Shown: positions 1-6,542 of the stretch, one piece after another
Numbering within the stretch: position 1 is the stretch's first letter
How the letters are laid out: the number at the start of each line of letters is the position of its first letter
Assembly (NCBI GenBank): GCA_959608625.1
Contig: CAUHQV010000021.1
Coordinates: 1-42,159 of the forward strand
Length of the DNA: 42,159 nucleotides
Source: an uncultured Flavobacteriales bacterium
GTDB lineage: Bacteria; Bacteroidota; Bacteroidia; Flavobacteriales; UBA1820
Reading direction: 5' to 3'
Notes under the pieces: generated by a model
Database searches by the model: none
What the model saw: only the letters and a program-made list of their open reading frames with translations
Told to the model about the DNA's origin: nothing
Translations under genes and position numbers: made by a program

Positions 1-495
1 GACCAATTTTATCCAGCAAAGGTTGTCCAGGTTGTACCCCCCTTCGTATATGGCTATAGAATCATTGACCATCAGCACCGGATCGTCCTCCCCGGCAGGT
101 TTAAAGCGCGTCAGGGCCTTGAGGCTGTCACCCCCTACCTGGAAATTTGTTAGGGTTCCCTTGCTCCAGTCTACGATCCAGAACGTATTCATGGACGGGG
201 TATTGCCGAGCATATAAGGGCTGCCCAATTCTTCGGGGCCTTCCCCTTTAGTTCCGCCGGCATACATATACCGGAACTCCGGGAGCGAATACACATAGTA
301 CACCGTATCCGTGCCATCGCTCTGTACCACGGCCTTGCCATCCGCTTCGGCCCATCCGACAGGCTTGATTATCTCACCTATCGCAATGCTTTCCGCCCGG
401 AGTTCCTCCGGATCGCCGAAGCCCGCAGCTTGTTTGCTCCCACAGGCACACAAAATCAGGGCGCTCACGGCTGGGAATAGAAATGTTTTCTTCAT
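1..495 (-). CDS. 6-bladed beta-propeller (BF3164/TolB-like) lipoprotein, 3' end missing
   Basis: The window edge cuts this gene, leaving the first 165 codons. It starts MKKTFLFPAVSALILCACG, a short lipoprotein signal with a cysteine near residue 18, so the product is probably an outer-membrane or periplasmic lipoprotein. The body has the repeating pattern of Bacteroidetes propeller lipoproteins, including GTKGEGPEEL, a turn signature of that group, and blade-like stretches such as TFWIVDWSKGTLTNF. It is a paralogue of the gene just upstream (518-1522): both share the segment 'xxWAxAxxKxVVxSxxxDTxYxVYxLPxF'. The start at 495 lies 22 bp after the upstream stop, which suggests co-transcription. 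No enzymatic motif is visible and the ligand is unknown. Family assignment is from pattern recognition; role is not inferred. Confidence 0.75.
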   Translation of the reverse strand, partial: MKKTFLFPAVSALILCACGSKQAAGFGDPEELRAESIAIGEIIKPVGWAEADGKAVVQSDGTDTVYYVYSLPEFRYMYAGGTKGEGPEELGSPYMLGNTPSMNTFWIVDWSKGTLTNFQVGGDSLKALTRFKPAGEDDPVLMVNDSIAIYEGGYNLDNLCWIKLV

Positions 496-517
496 AGTTG
501 TCGTATTTTAAAAGCCC

Positions 518-1522
518 TTATTCCTCCAAAATGGAAGATATATCGTAAACGTATATTTTCCCGTTACCACCCAATTCATTGAACGTATATATTTTCCCAT
601 TCGCTTCATCGGCCAGCAGGCGGGTGGCTGGCCGGGATAGCCGTATCCGGTAAAGCCCGGCGCCTTCCCAGTCGAAGACTTCTATGCGCGAACCTATGAT
701 CTCCCCCTTGAAGTCCACCGCATTTTCGAGCAAATACAGGTATTTCTCCCCGCTGCCCACTGCCACAGGCCCGTCAAGATCCGTTGCCGCTTTTTTCAAT
801 GCTTCGACCCCTTTTCTGTCATATTCCTTTCCGATAGCTCTCCGGAAAGACAAGTGTCCCTCGGGGGACAGGGAATAGTATTCTATCCGCTTATAATCCT
901 TGTATACCAGCGCCACATTATCCCGGTTGCCGGCCAGCAACGGGTAATTCACCGGATTGTACATATCGTTCACAAATGTCTTGCAATCCAGTTCCTGTAC
1001 CGCCTGCCAAGCATGAAGATCCATCAGGGACAGCCGGAAGCTTTTTTCCAGAAAATTCATTGTCCCGAGCAGGACCAAGGTATCGGAAACAGACATTCCA
1101 TTCACATATACGAGTTCAGGCGCATCTCCATAGAATGCCAACATCCGGGCGGAATCCGCCTCCAACTGAAAACAGGACAAATTTCGGCCCACAAAATCAA
1201 GCACGTATAAATTTTTTTGGCCGGCAATCCCCGGAACTATTCCCGTAGTAGACCCGTTTTCTTTCTCATGCTCGGCCTTGAACGAATATAAGCTATCGAA
1301 AGCGGGGAGCCGGTAAACCGTGTAGTTCGTATCCGCCTTCCGGGAATACACGACCACTTTATCTCCGGCCCTGGCCCAATCGGACATCTGTACGGGAGCT
1401 GCCGCCAGGCTATCCGCCTCGAGTTTCATCTGTGTAAAACCGTCCCTGTCCGTATGTCCGCATTTTGCGAAAAACAGGCAGGCGGCTATCGACACTCCTA
1501 ATAAAAAAATGCTCTTTTTCAT
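518..1522 (-). CDS. 6-bladed beta-propeller (BF3164/TolB-like) lipoprotein
   Basis: The 334-residue product begins MKKSIFLLGVSIAACLFFAKCG, a lipoprotein signal with the modified cysteine at about residue 21. The rest is beta-rich with blade-like repeats (LYVLDFVGRNLSCFQ, YLYLLENAVDFKG, RIEVFDWEG, IYTFNELGGNGKIYVYDIS), as in the TolB-like/BF3164 lipoproteins of Bacteroidales. It has no catalytic motif; such proteins are usually annotated only by fold. It lies 40 bp downstream of ruvC and 22 bp upstream of a second copy of the same family, so the three genes may be one transcript; no TAnnTTTG box is visible in the 40-bp gap. What the propeller binds is unknown. Confidence 0.75.
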   Translation of the reverse strand: MKKSIFLLGVSIAACLFFAKCGHTDRDGFTQMKLEADSLAAAPVQMSDWARAGDKVVVYSRKADTNYTVYRLPAFDSLYSFKAEHEKENGSTTGIVPGIAGQKNLYVLDFVGRNLSCFQLEADSARMLAFYGDAPELVYVNGMSVSDTLVLLGTMNFLEKSFRLSLMDLHAWQAVQELDCKTFVNDMYNPVNYPLLAGNRDNVALVYKDYKRIEYYSLSPEGHLSFRRAIGKEYDRKGVEALKKAATDLDGPVAVGSGEKYLYLLENAVDFKGEIIGSRIEVFDWEGAGLYRIRLSRPATRLLADEANGKIYTFNELGGNGKIYVYDISSILEE

Positions 1523-1562
1523 CCTATAAAACGTATTTATTCCTATTTGATGGCCAAACGGA

Positions 1563-2123
1563 TTATTTTATCCGGCCGGGATTCTTCTTTACAAAAGCTT
1601 CCCATCCGGTATAGCTTTCGGAAATGCACTCTCCCCGGCCTGAATTGAAGAAATGACAAACCGCGATCCCCAATGCATCCGTCGAATCCAAATGCCGGGG
1701 AAGGTCTTTGTAACGGAGCAGTTGCACCAGCATTCCGGCTACTTGCTCTTTGGAAGCATTTCCGTTGCCCGTGATAGCCATTTTTACTTTTTTGGGTAAA
1801 TATTCGGTAATAGGCACCTGGTGCATCAGTGCCGCCGCCATAGCCACACCCTGTGCCCGCCCGAGTTTGAGCATCGACTGGACATTTTTCCCATAGAAAG
1901 GGGCCTCGAGGGCTATCTCGTCCGGCAAATACATATCTATCATGCGGGTAGTGGCCTCGAATATGCGCTTGAGCTTGAGGAACGGATCGCCCAGGCGGCG
2001 CAGGTCCAGCTCATCCATCGCCACGAAATCCATCGACCGGCCGGCCACTTTTATGACCCCGAAGCCCATGATATTCGTACCGGGGTCTATCCCCATGATG
2101 ATCCTTTCCTTAGCCTGCTCCAT
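1563..2123 (-). CDS. ruvC: Holliday junction endodeoxyribonuclease RuvC
   Basis: RuvC is the dimeric nuclease that resolves Holliday junctions in recombination with RuvAB. The chosen start gives 186 residues, the usual length. It begins MEQAKERIIMGIDPGTNIMG, the hallmark first strand with acidic residue D13. E73 in 'ALEAPFYGKN' and D146/D149 in 'HLDSTDALGIA' complete the four-acid metal site with the normal spacing. A longer reading to 2219 would add 32 residues that run through the intergenic promoter zone and overlap thyA, so it is rejected. The gene diverges from thyA; a TAnnTTTG box on this strand sits 33 bp upstream of the start. Confidence 0.95.
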   Translation of the reverse strand: MEQAKERIIMGIDPGTNIMGFGVIKVAGRSMDFVAMDELDLRRLGDPFLKLKRIFEATTRMIDMYLPDEIALEAPFYGKNVQSMLKLGRAQGVAMAAALMHQVPITEYLPKKVKMAITGNGNASKEQVAGMLVQLLRYKDLPRHLDSTDALGIAVCHFFNSGRGECISESYTGWEAFVKKNPGRIK

Positions 2124-2156
2124 ATCAGTTGCGCAAAGCGACAATGCGCTTGCAGA

Positions 2157-2164
2157 CAAAAGTA
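2157..2164 (-). promoter_or_regulatory. -7 box of the ruvC promoter
   Basis: TACTTTTG on the minus strand matches the Bacteroidetes TAnnTTTG box, 33 bp upstream of the ruvC start. No TTTG lies at the 19-21 bp spacing (the nearest is 26 bp away), so this is a partial match. Confidence 0.45.
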
Positions 2165-2176
2165 AGGAAAATTTCG

Positions 2177-2184
2177 TATTTTTG
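2177..2184 (+). promoter_or_regulatory. -7 box of the thyA-dfr promoter
   Basis: TATTTTTG on the plus strand matches TAnnTTTG, 26 bp before the thyA GTG. It lies only 12 bp from the oppositely oriented ruvC box, so the two promoters are back to back. The upstream element is weak (TTG at a 24-bp spacing). Confidence 0.5.
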
Positions 2185-2210
2185 GATTCCCAAATACAAC
2201 CAAGCCAAAA

Positions 2211-3005
2211 GTGAAACAATACCTCGGCCTGTTAAGGCATATCATGGAACACGGGACGGACAAATCCGACCGGACAGGTACCGGCACCCGCTCGGTATTC
2301 GGGTATCAGATGCGGTTCGACCTCTCGGAAGGGTTCCCGCTGGTGACCACGAAAAAACTCCACCTCAAATCGATCATCTACGAGTTGCTCTGGTTCCTGC
2401 GCGGGGATACGAACATCGGTTACCTCCACGAACACGGGGTGCGTATCTGGGACGAATGGGCCGACAAAGACGGGAACCTCGGGCCGGTATACGGCGCCCA
2501 ATGGCGGCATTGGCCAGCCCCGGACGGCCGGAGCATCGACCAGATAATAGAAGTGCTGAATCAAATAAAGAACAACCCTGATTCCCGGCGGATGATCGTC
2601 TCGGCATGGAACGTAGGGCAGCTGGACCGGATGGCCCTCATGCCATGCCATGCCCTTTTCCAATTCTACGTGGCGGACGGGAAGCTCTCCTGCCAGTTGT
2701 ACCAGCGTTCGGCCGATACGTTCCTCGGGGTACCGTTCAACATCGCCTCCTATGCGCTGCTCACTTTAATGATCGCACAGGTATGCGGATTGAAACCCGG
2801 GGAATTCGTCCATTCGTTCGGCGACGTCCACATATACCGCAACCATTTCGACCAGGTGCAATTGCAGCTCAGCCGGGAACCGCGGCCGCTACCCGTGATG
2901 AAGATCAACCCGAAGGTGAAAGACCTGTTTTCGTTCCAATACGAAGATTTCGAGTTGGAAGGCTACGACCCGCACCCACATATCAAAGGGGAGGTTTCCG
3001 TATGA
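2211..3005 (+). CDS. thyA: thymidylate synthase ThyA
   Basis: ThyA methylates dUMP to dTMP using methylene-tetrahydrofolate. The 264-residue product has the same length as E. coli ThyA and aligns without gaps by eye. The catalytic cysteine is C146 in 'MPCHALFQFY'. The phosphate-binding arginines lie in 'DRTGTGT' (from residue 20) and 'NNPDSRRMIVSAW', and the dUMP-binding QRS and FNIASY stretches are intact. The start is GTG at 2211, not ATG. It is supported because 'MKQYLGLLRHI' aligns with the E. coli N-terminus and no in-frame ATG occurs before residue 12. The stop overlaps the start of the reductase gene (ATGA), fitting the shared folate cycle. Confidence 0.98.
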   Translation: MKQYLGLLRHIMEHGTDKSDRTGTGTRSVFGYQMRFDLSEGFPLVTTKKLHLKSIIYELLWFLRGDTNIGYLHEHGVRIWDEWADKDGNLGPVYGAQWRHWPAPDGRSIDQIIEVLNQIKNNPDSRRMIVSAWNVGQLDRMALMPCHALFQFYVADGKLSCQLYQRSADTFLGVPFNIASYALLTLMIAQVCGLKPGEFVHSFGDVHIYRNHFDQVQLQLSREPRPLPVMKINPKVKDLFSFQYEDFELEGYDPHPHIKGEVSV

Positions 3006-3556
3006 TCCGATTCAAAAACATCCGGAAAACAGCGCTCATGGTAGCCGTAGGCCTGCGGGGAGAAATTGGTCTCGACGGCCAACTATTATGGCACCTTCCG
3101 GGCGACTTGCAGTATTTCAAACGGACGACCATGGGACATCCGCTCATTATGGGGCGCCATACGTTCGAATCCATCGGGCGCGCCCTCCCGGGGCGTATCA
3201 GCGTCGTGGTGTCCCGCGACGGGGAGTACCGGAAAAAGATCGACGCCCTCGAGCATTGCAAGGGAGTCCCATCCGTGGAAAGCGCCCTGGAATACGTCGA
3301 CAACCTGCCGGAAACCATCCTGCCCACCCCTTACGAGCCTTTCATCACCGGAGGGGGGCAGATATACCGAGAATGCCTCGAAAAAGGCTTAGTGGACGAA
3401 GTCTACCTGACCGTGGTAGAAAAACAGTATGAAGCCGACACTTTCTTCCCGCTCGAAAAACTGGAAGGGTGGCGGGAAACAGGAAGGGAAGAACATGAAG
3501 CAGAAGGGGATACCGTTCCCGGTTTTACTTACCTGCATTTGGTCCCTCAAAAATAA
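3002..3556 (+). CDS. folA: dihydrofolate reductase
   Basis: DHFR regenerates tetrahydrofolate from the dihydrofolate made by ThyA, with NADPH as donor. The start chosen is the ATG at 3002, which overlaps the thyA stop (ATGA) and gives 184 residues. A longer reading into thyA has no homology support. The substrate loop 'GQLLWHLPGDLQYFKR' carries the catalytic acid D35. 'PLIMGRHTFESIGRALPGR' is the NADPH-binding motif, and 'EPFITGGGQIYREC' is the second glycine-rich cofactor segment. It is slightly longer than the ~160-residue E. coli enzyme, with extra sequence at the N-terminus and in the middle, as in other Bacteroidetes. Translational coupling to thyA is likely. Confidence 0.96.
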   Translation: MIRFKNIRKTALMVAVGLRGEIGLDGQLLWHLPGDLQYFKRTTMGHPLIMGRHTFESIGRALPGRISVVVSRDGEYRKKIDALEHCKGVPSVESALEYVDNLPETILPTPYEPFITGGGQIYRECLEKGLVDEVYLTVVEKQYEADTFFPLEKLEGWRETGREEHEAEGDTVPGFTYLHLVPQK

Positions 3557-3568
3557 AGGAGATAAAAC

Positions 3569-4261
3569 ATGACTGCCAAAGACAACAAGAAGGGGTGCTT
3601 TCCCGAATATTACCACGATATCCTGCTGTCGGCCATCACGCACGACATCGTAGGCCCCCTGGGATTCAGCGTCAACGTACTCAAAGCGATGCTGAAAAGC
3701 GAACCGGATCCTAAAATGCTGGCAGCGATATGCGATTGCCTGGACGAAGCACGGGTGAAAGCCGAGGAGATCCTGGACGTGATGCGATCCAAAGTATTAC
3801 TGAACACGCAAGCCGGGAAACCATCGGATACGATCACCGAACTGGGAAAAGCGGCCGAAAAGAAAATAGCCTCGCTCAAACATCTTTACCCGGATGCGGA
3901 TTTCGACTGGACAACGAAGGAAGACGCGCTCACTTCATCGAATCCCGTAGCCGTAAACACGGCTATCGAGAACATCCTGACCAATGCCGCCAAATATTCC
4001 CATACCGGAAAAATCATGGTAAGAAGTTACAAAAAAGCAACCGATGCGATCCTGGATGTGGAAAATGCCATTGAAGACGATGCCCGGGACATTGCAGCCA
4101 TGCTTTCGACCGAAGGGGTTCCCACTACACGCCAGCAGCGCGCCTGCATCGGCATTTTTGTATCCCGCAGCATAGCCCGGATGGGCGGCGGGGATATCAC
4201 GTTCCACGCTTCGGAGAACGGCACGCTCTATACGACCATCCGTTTCCCCTGGCCGGAATAA
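3569..4261 (+). CDS. cytosolic histidine-kinase-like protein with degenerate ATP-binding boxes
   Basis: The 230-residue product has no signal peptide, membrane segment or sensor domain. Residues about 15-80 resemble the dimerisation/phosphoacceptor helices of histidine kinases: 'SAITHDIVGPLG' has the H-box histidine H25. 'ENILTNAAKYS' (134-144) is a good N box. The nucleotide-binding G1 box is degenerate: where DxGxG is expected there is 'VENAIEDD'. The G2-like stretch 'RACIGIFVSRSIARMGGG' has lost its first glycines. It follows dfr by 12 bp with an AAAGGAG ribosome site at 3556-3562, so it is probably co-transcribed with thyA-dfr. No response regulator is adjacent. It may be a phosphotransfer (Spo0B/ChpT-like) protein rather than an active kinase; that is inference. 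Confidence 0.7.
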   Translation: MTAKDNKKGCFPEYYHDILLSAITHDIVGPLGFSVNVLKAMLKSEPDPKMLAAICDCLDEARVKAEEILDVMRSKVLLNTQAGKPSDTITELGKAAEKKIASLKHLYPDADFDWTTKEDALTSSNPVAVNTAIENILTNAAKYSHTGKIMVRSYKKATDAILDVENAIEDDARDIAAMLSTEGVPTTRQQRACIGIFVSRSIARMGGGDITFHASENGTLYTTIRFPWPE

Positions 4262-4279
4262 TACCGGTATTATTTTTCT
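4257..4279. terminator. minimal palindromic terminator between convergent genes
   Basis: AATAATA-CCGG-TATTATT is a perfect palindrome followed by TTTCTTTTT on the plus strand. It overlaps the stop codons of both the kinase-like gene (plus) and tatA (minus). The stem is AT-rich and weak, so efficiency is uncertain. Confidence 0.4.
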
Positions 4280-4473
4280 TTTTCCGGATCTTTCTTTTCG
4301 GGTGCGGAATCTTCCTTATTTTCGCCTTTGGTGGATTTCTTGAATTCGTTCACGCCTTTGCCCAGGTTGCGCATGAGTTCGGGAATCTTGGCGCTGCCGA
4401 AAAGGAGTACCAATGCCAGGACGATCAGGAGTATTTGCCAGGTGCCGATGGCCCCCAATATAATTGCGTTCAT
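4270..4473 (-). CDS. tatA: Sec-independent translocase subunit TatA/TatE
   Basis: TatA forms the size-variable pore that moves folded twin-arginine proteins across the inner membrane. The ATG at 4473 gives 67 residues. A single transmembrane helix (about 3-24, 'WQILLIVLALVLLFG') is followed by the FGxxKIPEL hinge, an amphipathic helix ('LMRNLGKGVNEFKKSTK') and a charged, disordered tail. A start 15 codons upstream would add 'MPEKVYICPSNIHSV', which runs into the promoter, so the shorter form is preferred. tatC is not adjacent. A TATATTTG box lies 23 bp upstream of the start. It has no obvious link to the plug-domain genes upstream. Confidence 0.92.
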   Translation of the reverse strand: MNAIILGAIGTWQILLIVLALVLLFGSAKIPELMRNLGKGVNEFKKSTKGENKEDSAPEKKDPEKEK

Positions 4474-4495
4474 AACCGAATGTATGTTTGAAGGA

Positions 4496-4503
4496 CAAAT
4501 ATA
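4496..4503 (-). promoter_or_regulatory. -7 box of the tatA promoter
   Basis: TATATTTG on the minus strand matches TAnnTTTG and predicts a leader of about 17 nt before the tatA ATG at 4473. No TTTG is present at the expected distance upstream. Confidence 0.5.
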
Positions 4504-4550
4504 TACTTTTTCCGGCATAAAAGACCTTTCCCTCCGGGGATTTTAAACAC

Positions 4551-4586
4551 AAATACGGCCGGGTTCCCCCGGCCGTATTTATTTTT
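4551..4586. terminator. strong hairpin ending the plug-domain operon
   Basis: A perfect 13-bp stem (AAATACGGCCGGG with its complement, loop TTCC) lies 20 bp beyond the stop of the last plug-domain gene. The T-run is better on the plus strand (ATTTTTA) than on the minus strand, where the operon runs (GTGTTTAAAA). It also separates the operon from the tatA promoter. Confidence 0.65.
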
Positions 4587-4599
4587 ATCCCGTAAAATT

Positions 4600-5043
4600 T
4601 TACCGGGAAGAGGCCATCGTTTCCACAAATACGGCTCCATTCCGTCCTTTTGCCCCATAAATGAGGGTTTCAGCCGGGTCTTTGACGATCGTAATGCTTT
4701 TTACCGTTAACGGATCGACCGCAGTAAGGCCCGAGGCCAAACCTCCGTCTACCTGATAGTACCGGCATAGCTGCCCGCGGATCACCACCTGTCCCCCCGC
4801 AGTATATTTTACTCCGGGAAAATTTACGTCGATCATTTGTTCGAAAGACAGGTCGTTCTTGCCGGGATAGTAGGTCTTCATATCCTGGGACATATACCCT
4901 ACTTCCGGCTTTTTCCAATTGGAAGCCGATTTACCGGGAACTCGTATCGTCACGTCCATCTGCTGGGCACACAACGAACCGCCCGCAAGCATCAAAAGCC
5001 CTGCGGCAAACAGGACAAACAATTTATTCGGTTTCAGGCTCAT
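4600..5043 (-). CDS. secreted stand-alone TonB-receptor plug-like domain
   Basis: The 147-residue product has a signal peptide (to about residue 26, ending LCAQ) and then only a plug-like domain. 'FEQMIDVNFPGVKYTAGGQVVIRG', 'YYQVDGG', 'VDPLTVKSITIVKDPAETLIYGAKGRNGAVFVET' match, in order, the segments of a SusC plug (LRGxxAGVxV, RIRG, YVVDG, IDPxDIESIEVLKDA, AAIYGxRxxNGVxxITT). The stop codon falls where the SusC beta-barrel would begin. Unlike the two upstream paralogues it lacks the carboxypeptidase-like domain; residues 27-62 are unassigned. Its start overlaps the upstream stop (ATGA at 5040-5043), so the genes are coupled and the short length is not from a frameshift. Function unknown; probably periplasmic. 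Confidence 0.8.
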   Translation of the reverse strand: MSLKPNKLFVLFAAGLLMLAGGSLCAQQMDVTIRVPGKSASNWKKPEVGYMSQDMKTYYPGKNDLSFEQMIDVNFPGVKYTAGGQVVIRGQLCRYYQVDGGLASGLTAVDPLTVKSITIVKDPAETLIYGAKGRNGAVFVETMASSR

Positions 5044-5690
5044 AATAAATTACTGGTTCCCGATGCCTTCGTAGTGATCAACACCACTCCATTCACGGAA
5101 GCGGCCCCATAAAGGTTACCGGTACCATCTTTTACGACTTCCACCTTTTCCACCGTACCGGGATCTATATTCGAAAGGTCGTTCACCCGCGCCCCGTCGA
5201 CAAGGTACAACAGGCACCTGTCTCCACGGACGTATACATAGCCGTCGATATAACGTACTCCGGCCGAACTGCCCTCGATGATATTTTTCATGGAGAGTTC
5301 TCCCGATATTTTCCGTTCCGGATCGATGAACGTTTTCGAATTGGAGATCATCTTTTTATCCAAAAGTCCTTTGGCATAAGCCACGTCGAAATCGGATACC
5401 TGAAGTTTTACGTCCACATCTCCACGGATCTTTTTCTTCACCTTCACATAGGCGGAGATAATGCCGTCCCCGGCAAATAAAAGGGTGTTCTCTTCCGGCG
5501 AAAGTTCAATGGAATAATGGCCTTTGTTATCGGTAGTAGTCATGCGCTCGCTGCCGGCCACCACTACATTTATTCCCGTGATCGGCACATCCCCATACGT
5601 CACAGTACCTTTTACCGTCCGCATTTGGGCGGACAATGCTACGGAGAACAGCATCATCCCGGCGATCAGAATTGATTTATGTAGTTTCAT
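5040..5690 (-). CDS. secreted carboxypeptidase-regulatory-like + plug domain protein, no barrel
   Basis: The 216-residue product has a signal peptide ending LSAQ (about residue 22), a CarboxypepD-regulatory-like beta-sandwich (about 24-100: 'KGTVTYGDVPITGINVVVAGSERMTTTDNKGHYSIEL') and a plug-like domain (about 130-210: 'MKNIIEGSSAGVRYIDGYVYVRG', 'LYLVDGARV', 'IDPGTVEKVEVVKDGTGNLYGAASVNGVVLITTKASG'). This is the N-terminal domain order of a SusC receptor, but the gene stops at the plug-barrel junction. It is clearly paralogous to the gene at 5747-6373 and overlaps the next gene by four bases. No TonB box is evident. It should be soluble and periplasmic. I know no described function for such barrel-less proteins. 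Confidence 0.85.
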   Translation of the reverse strand: MKLHKSILIAGMMLFSVALSAQMRTVKGTVTYGDVPITGINVVVAGSERMTTTDNKGHYSIELSPEENTLLFAGDGIISAYVKVKKKIRGDVDVKLQVSDFDVAYAKGLLDKKMISNSKTFIDPERKISGELSMKNIIEGSSAGVRYIDGYVYVRGDRCLLYLVDGARVNDLSNIDPGTVEKVEVVKDGTGNLYGAASVNGVVLITTKASGTSNLL

Positions 5691-5746
5691 GATTAAATTG
5701 TGTGTGTTAGAGGTTTTATATTGTTTCGCAGCTCTGTTTTATATCT

Positions 5747-6373
5747 TTATTTGCCGGATGCTTTGGTGGTAATCTTTACTACTCCGTTCACTGCATCGGC
5801 GCCATAAATATTGCCGGTGCCATCGCGGATCACCTCTACTTTTTCCACCAGCCCCGGATCGACCATATCAAGATTGGGTGTTTTCGCTCCGTCCACCAGA
5901 TACATCAGGCACTTGGAACCCCGGATGTAAACATATCCGTCGGAATAAGTCACATTCGGGACTTTACTCTCGATTACATTCTTCATGCTCAGGTAAGTGT
6001 TCGACTCTCCATTGGGCGTCGATTTGGAGATGGCCGCCGAGACGTATTTCTGGTCGAGCAACCCTTTGGCCACCGCCATATCCATATCGGTGACTTGCAC
6101 CTCCACATTGAGTTCGGTTTGCTTCTTTTTGACCGTCACATACTGGGAGATGATCCCATCCCCCGAAAATACGATCGTATTACCCTTAGGCCCCAAATCG
6201 ATCGAATAATGTCCATCCGCATCGGAAACGGTCGATTCCCCGCCGGGTACAGCGATCGTAAGGCCTTTCACGGGTGCATCCCCGCACTTCACCGTCCCGC
6301 TTACGGCATGTTGGGCAAACAGTGTCACTGAAAAAAAGACACCCATTACGGTTAATATCCCCTTGTATTTCAT
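5747..6373 (-). CDS. secreted carboxypeptidase-regulatory-like + plug domain protein, no barrel
   Basis: First gene of the three-gene unit; 208 residues. A signal peptide ends LFAQ (about residue 20). A CarboxypepD-regulatory-like domain follows (about 22-95: 'SGTVKCGDAPVKGLTIAVPGGESTVSDADGHYSIDL'), then a plug-like domain (about 125-206) with 'MKNVIESKVPNVTYSDGYVYIRG', 'MYLVDGAKT' and 'VDPGLVEKVEVIRDGTGNIYGADAVNGVVKITTKASGK'. The protein ends where a SusC barrel would start. A strong promoter (TTG-N20-TATATTTG) lies 40-70 bp upstream, and a 56-bp gap without a promoter leads to the second gene. The reading frame is intact with normal codon use, arguing against a decayed receptor. Role unknown. 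Confidence 0.85.
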   Translation of the reverse strand: MKYKGILTVMGVFFSVTLFAQHAVSGTVKCGDAPVKGLTIAVPGGESTVSDADGHYSIDLGPKGNTIVFSGDGIISQYVTVKKKQTELNVEVQVTDMDMAVAKGLLDQKYVSAAISKSTPNGESNTYLSMKNVIESKVPNVTYSDGYVYIRGSKCLMYLVDGAKTPNLDMVDPGLVEKVEVIRDGTGNIYGADAVNGVVKITTKASGK

Positions 6374-6412
6374 AGCGCTATTATTTTATGTACAATCAGA
6401 TTCTATGCATGT

Positions 6413-6443
6413 CAAATATAACTTTTTTCTTGCCGTCACACAA
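6413..6443 (-). promoter_or_regulatory. promoter of the plug-domain operon
   Basis: On the minus strand TTG (6441-6443), 20 bases, then TATATTTG (6413-6420) matches the Bacteroidetes promoter consensus. The predicted start, near 6407, gives a leader of about 34 nt. Confidence 0.75.
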
Positions 6444-6503
6444 TAATGTGTAAAAATATTTTGGCCGTACGATTTTTCCGCATGGATATTACCCGCAATG
6501 CTG

Positions 6504-6511
6504 TATCTTTG
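6504..6511 (+). promoter_or_regulatory. -7 box of the speDE-speB promoter
   Basis: TATCTTTG on the plus strand matches TAnnTTTG, 31 bp before the ATG at 6543. No clear TTTG lies 19-21 bp upstream. AAGGAG at 6531-6536 is the ribosome-binding site. Confidence 0.55.
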
Positions 6512-6542
6512 CACCCGAATAATTTTAAACAAGGAGAATAGA

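Noticed and set aside
2606..3001. N-terminal extension of dihydrofolate reductase
   Set aside because: It overlaps thyA out of frame. The ATGA overlap at 3002 gives a protein that begins at the DHFR first strand.
4600..6373. The plug-domain genes as pseudogene fragments of a full SusC receptor
   Set aside because: Each has its own signal peptide, intact frame and stop at the domain border, and they are paralogues of one another. No barrel sequence is found downstream in any frame before tatA.
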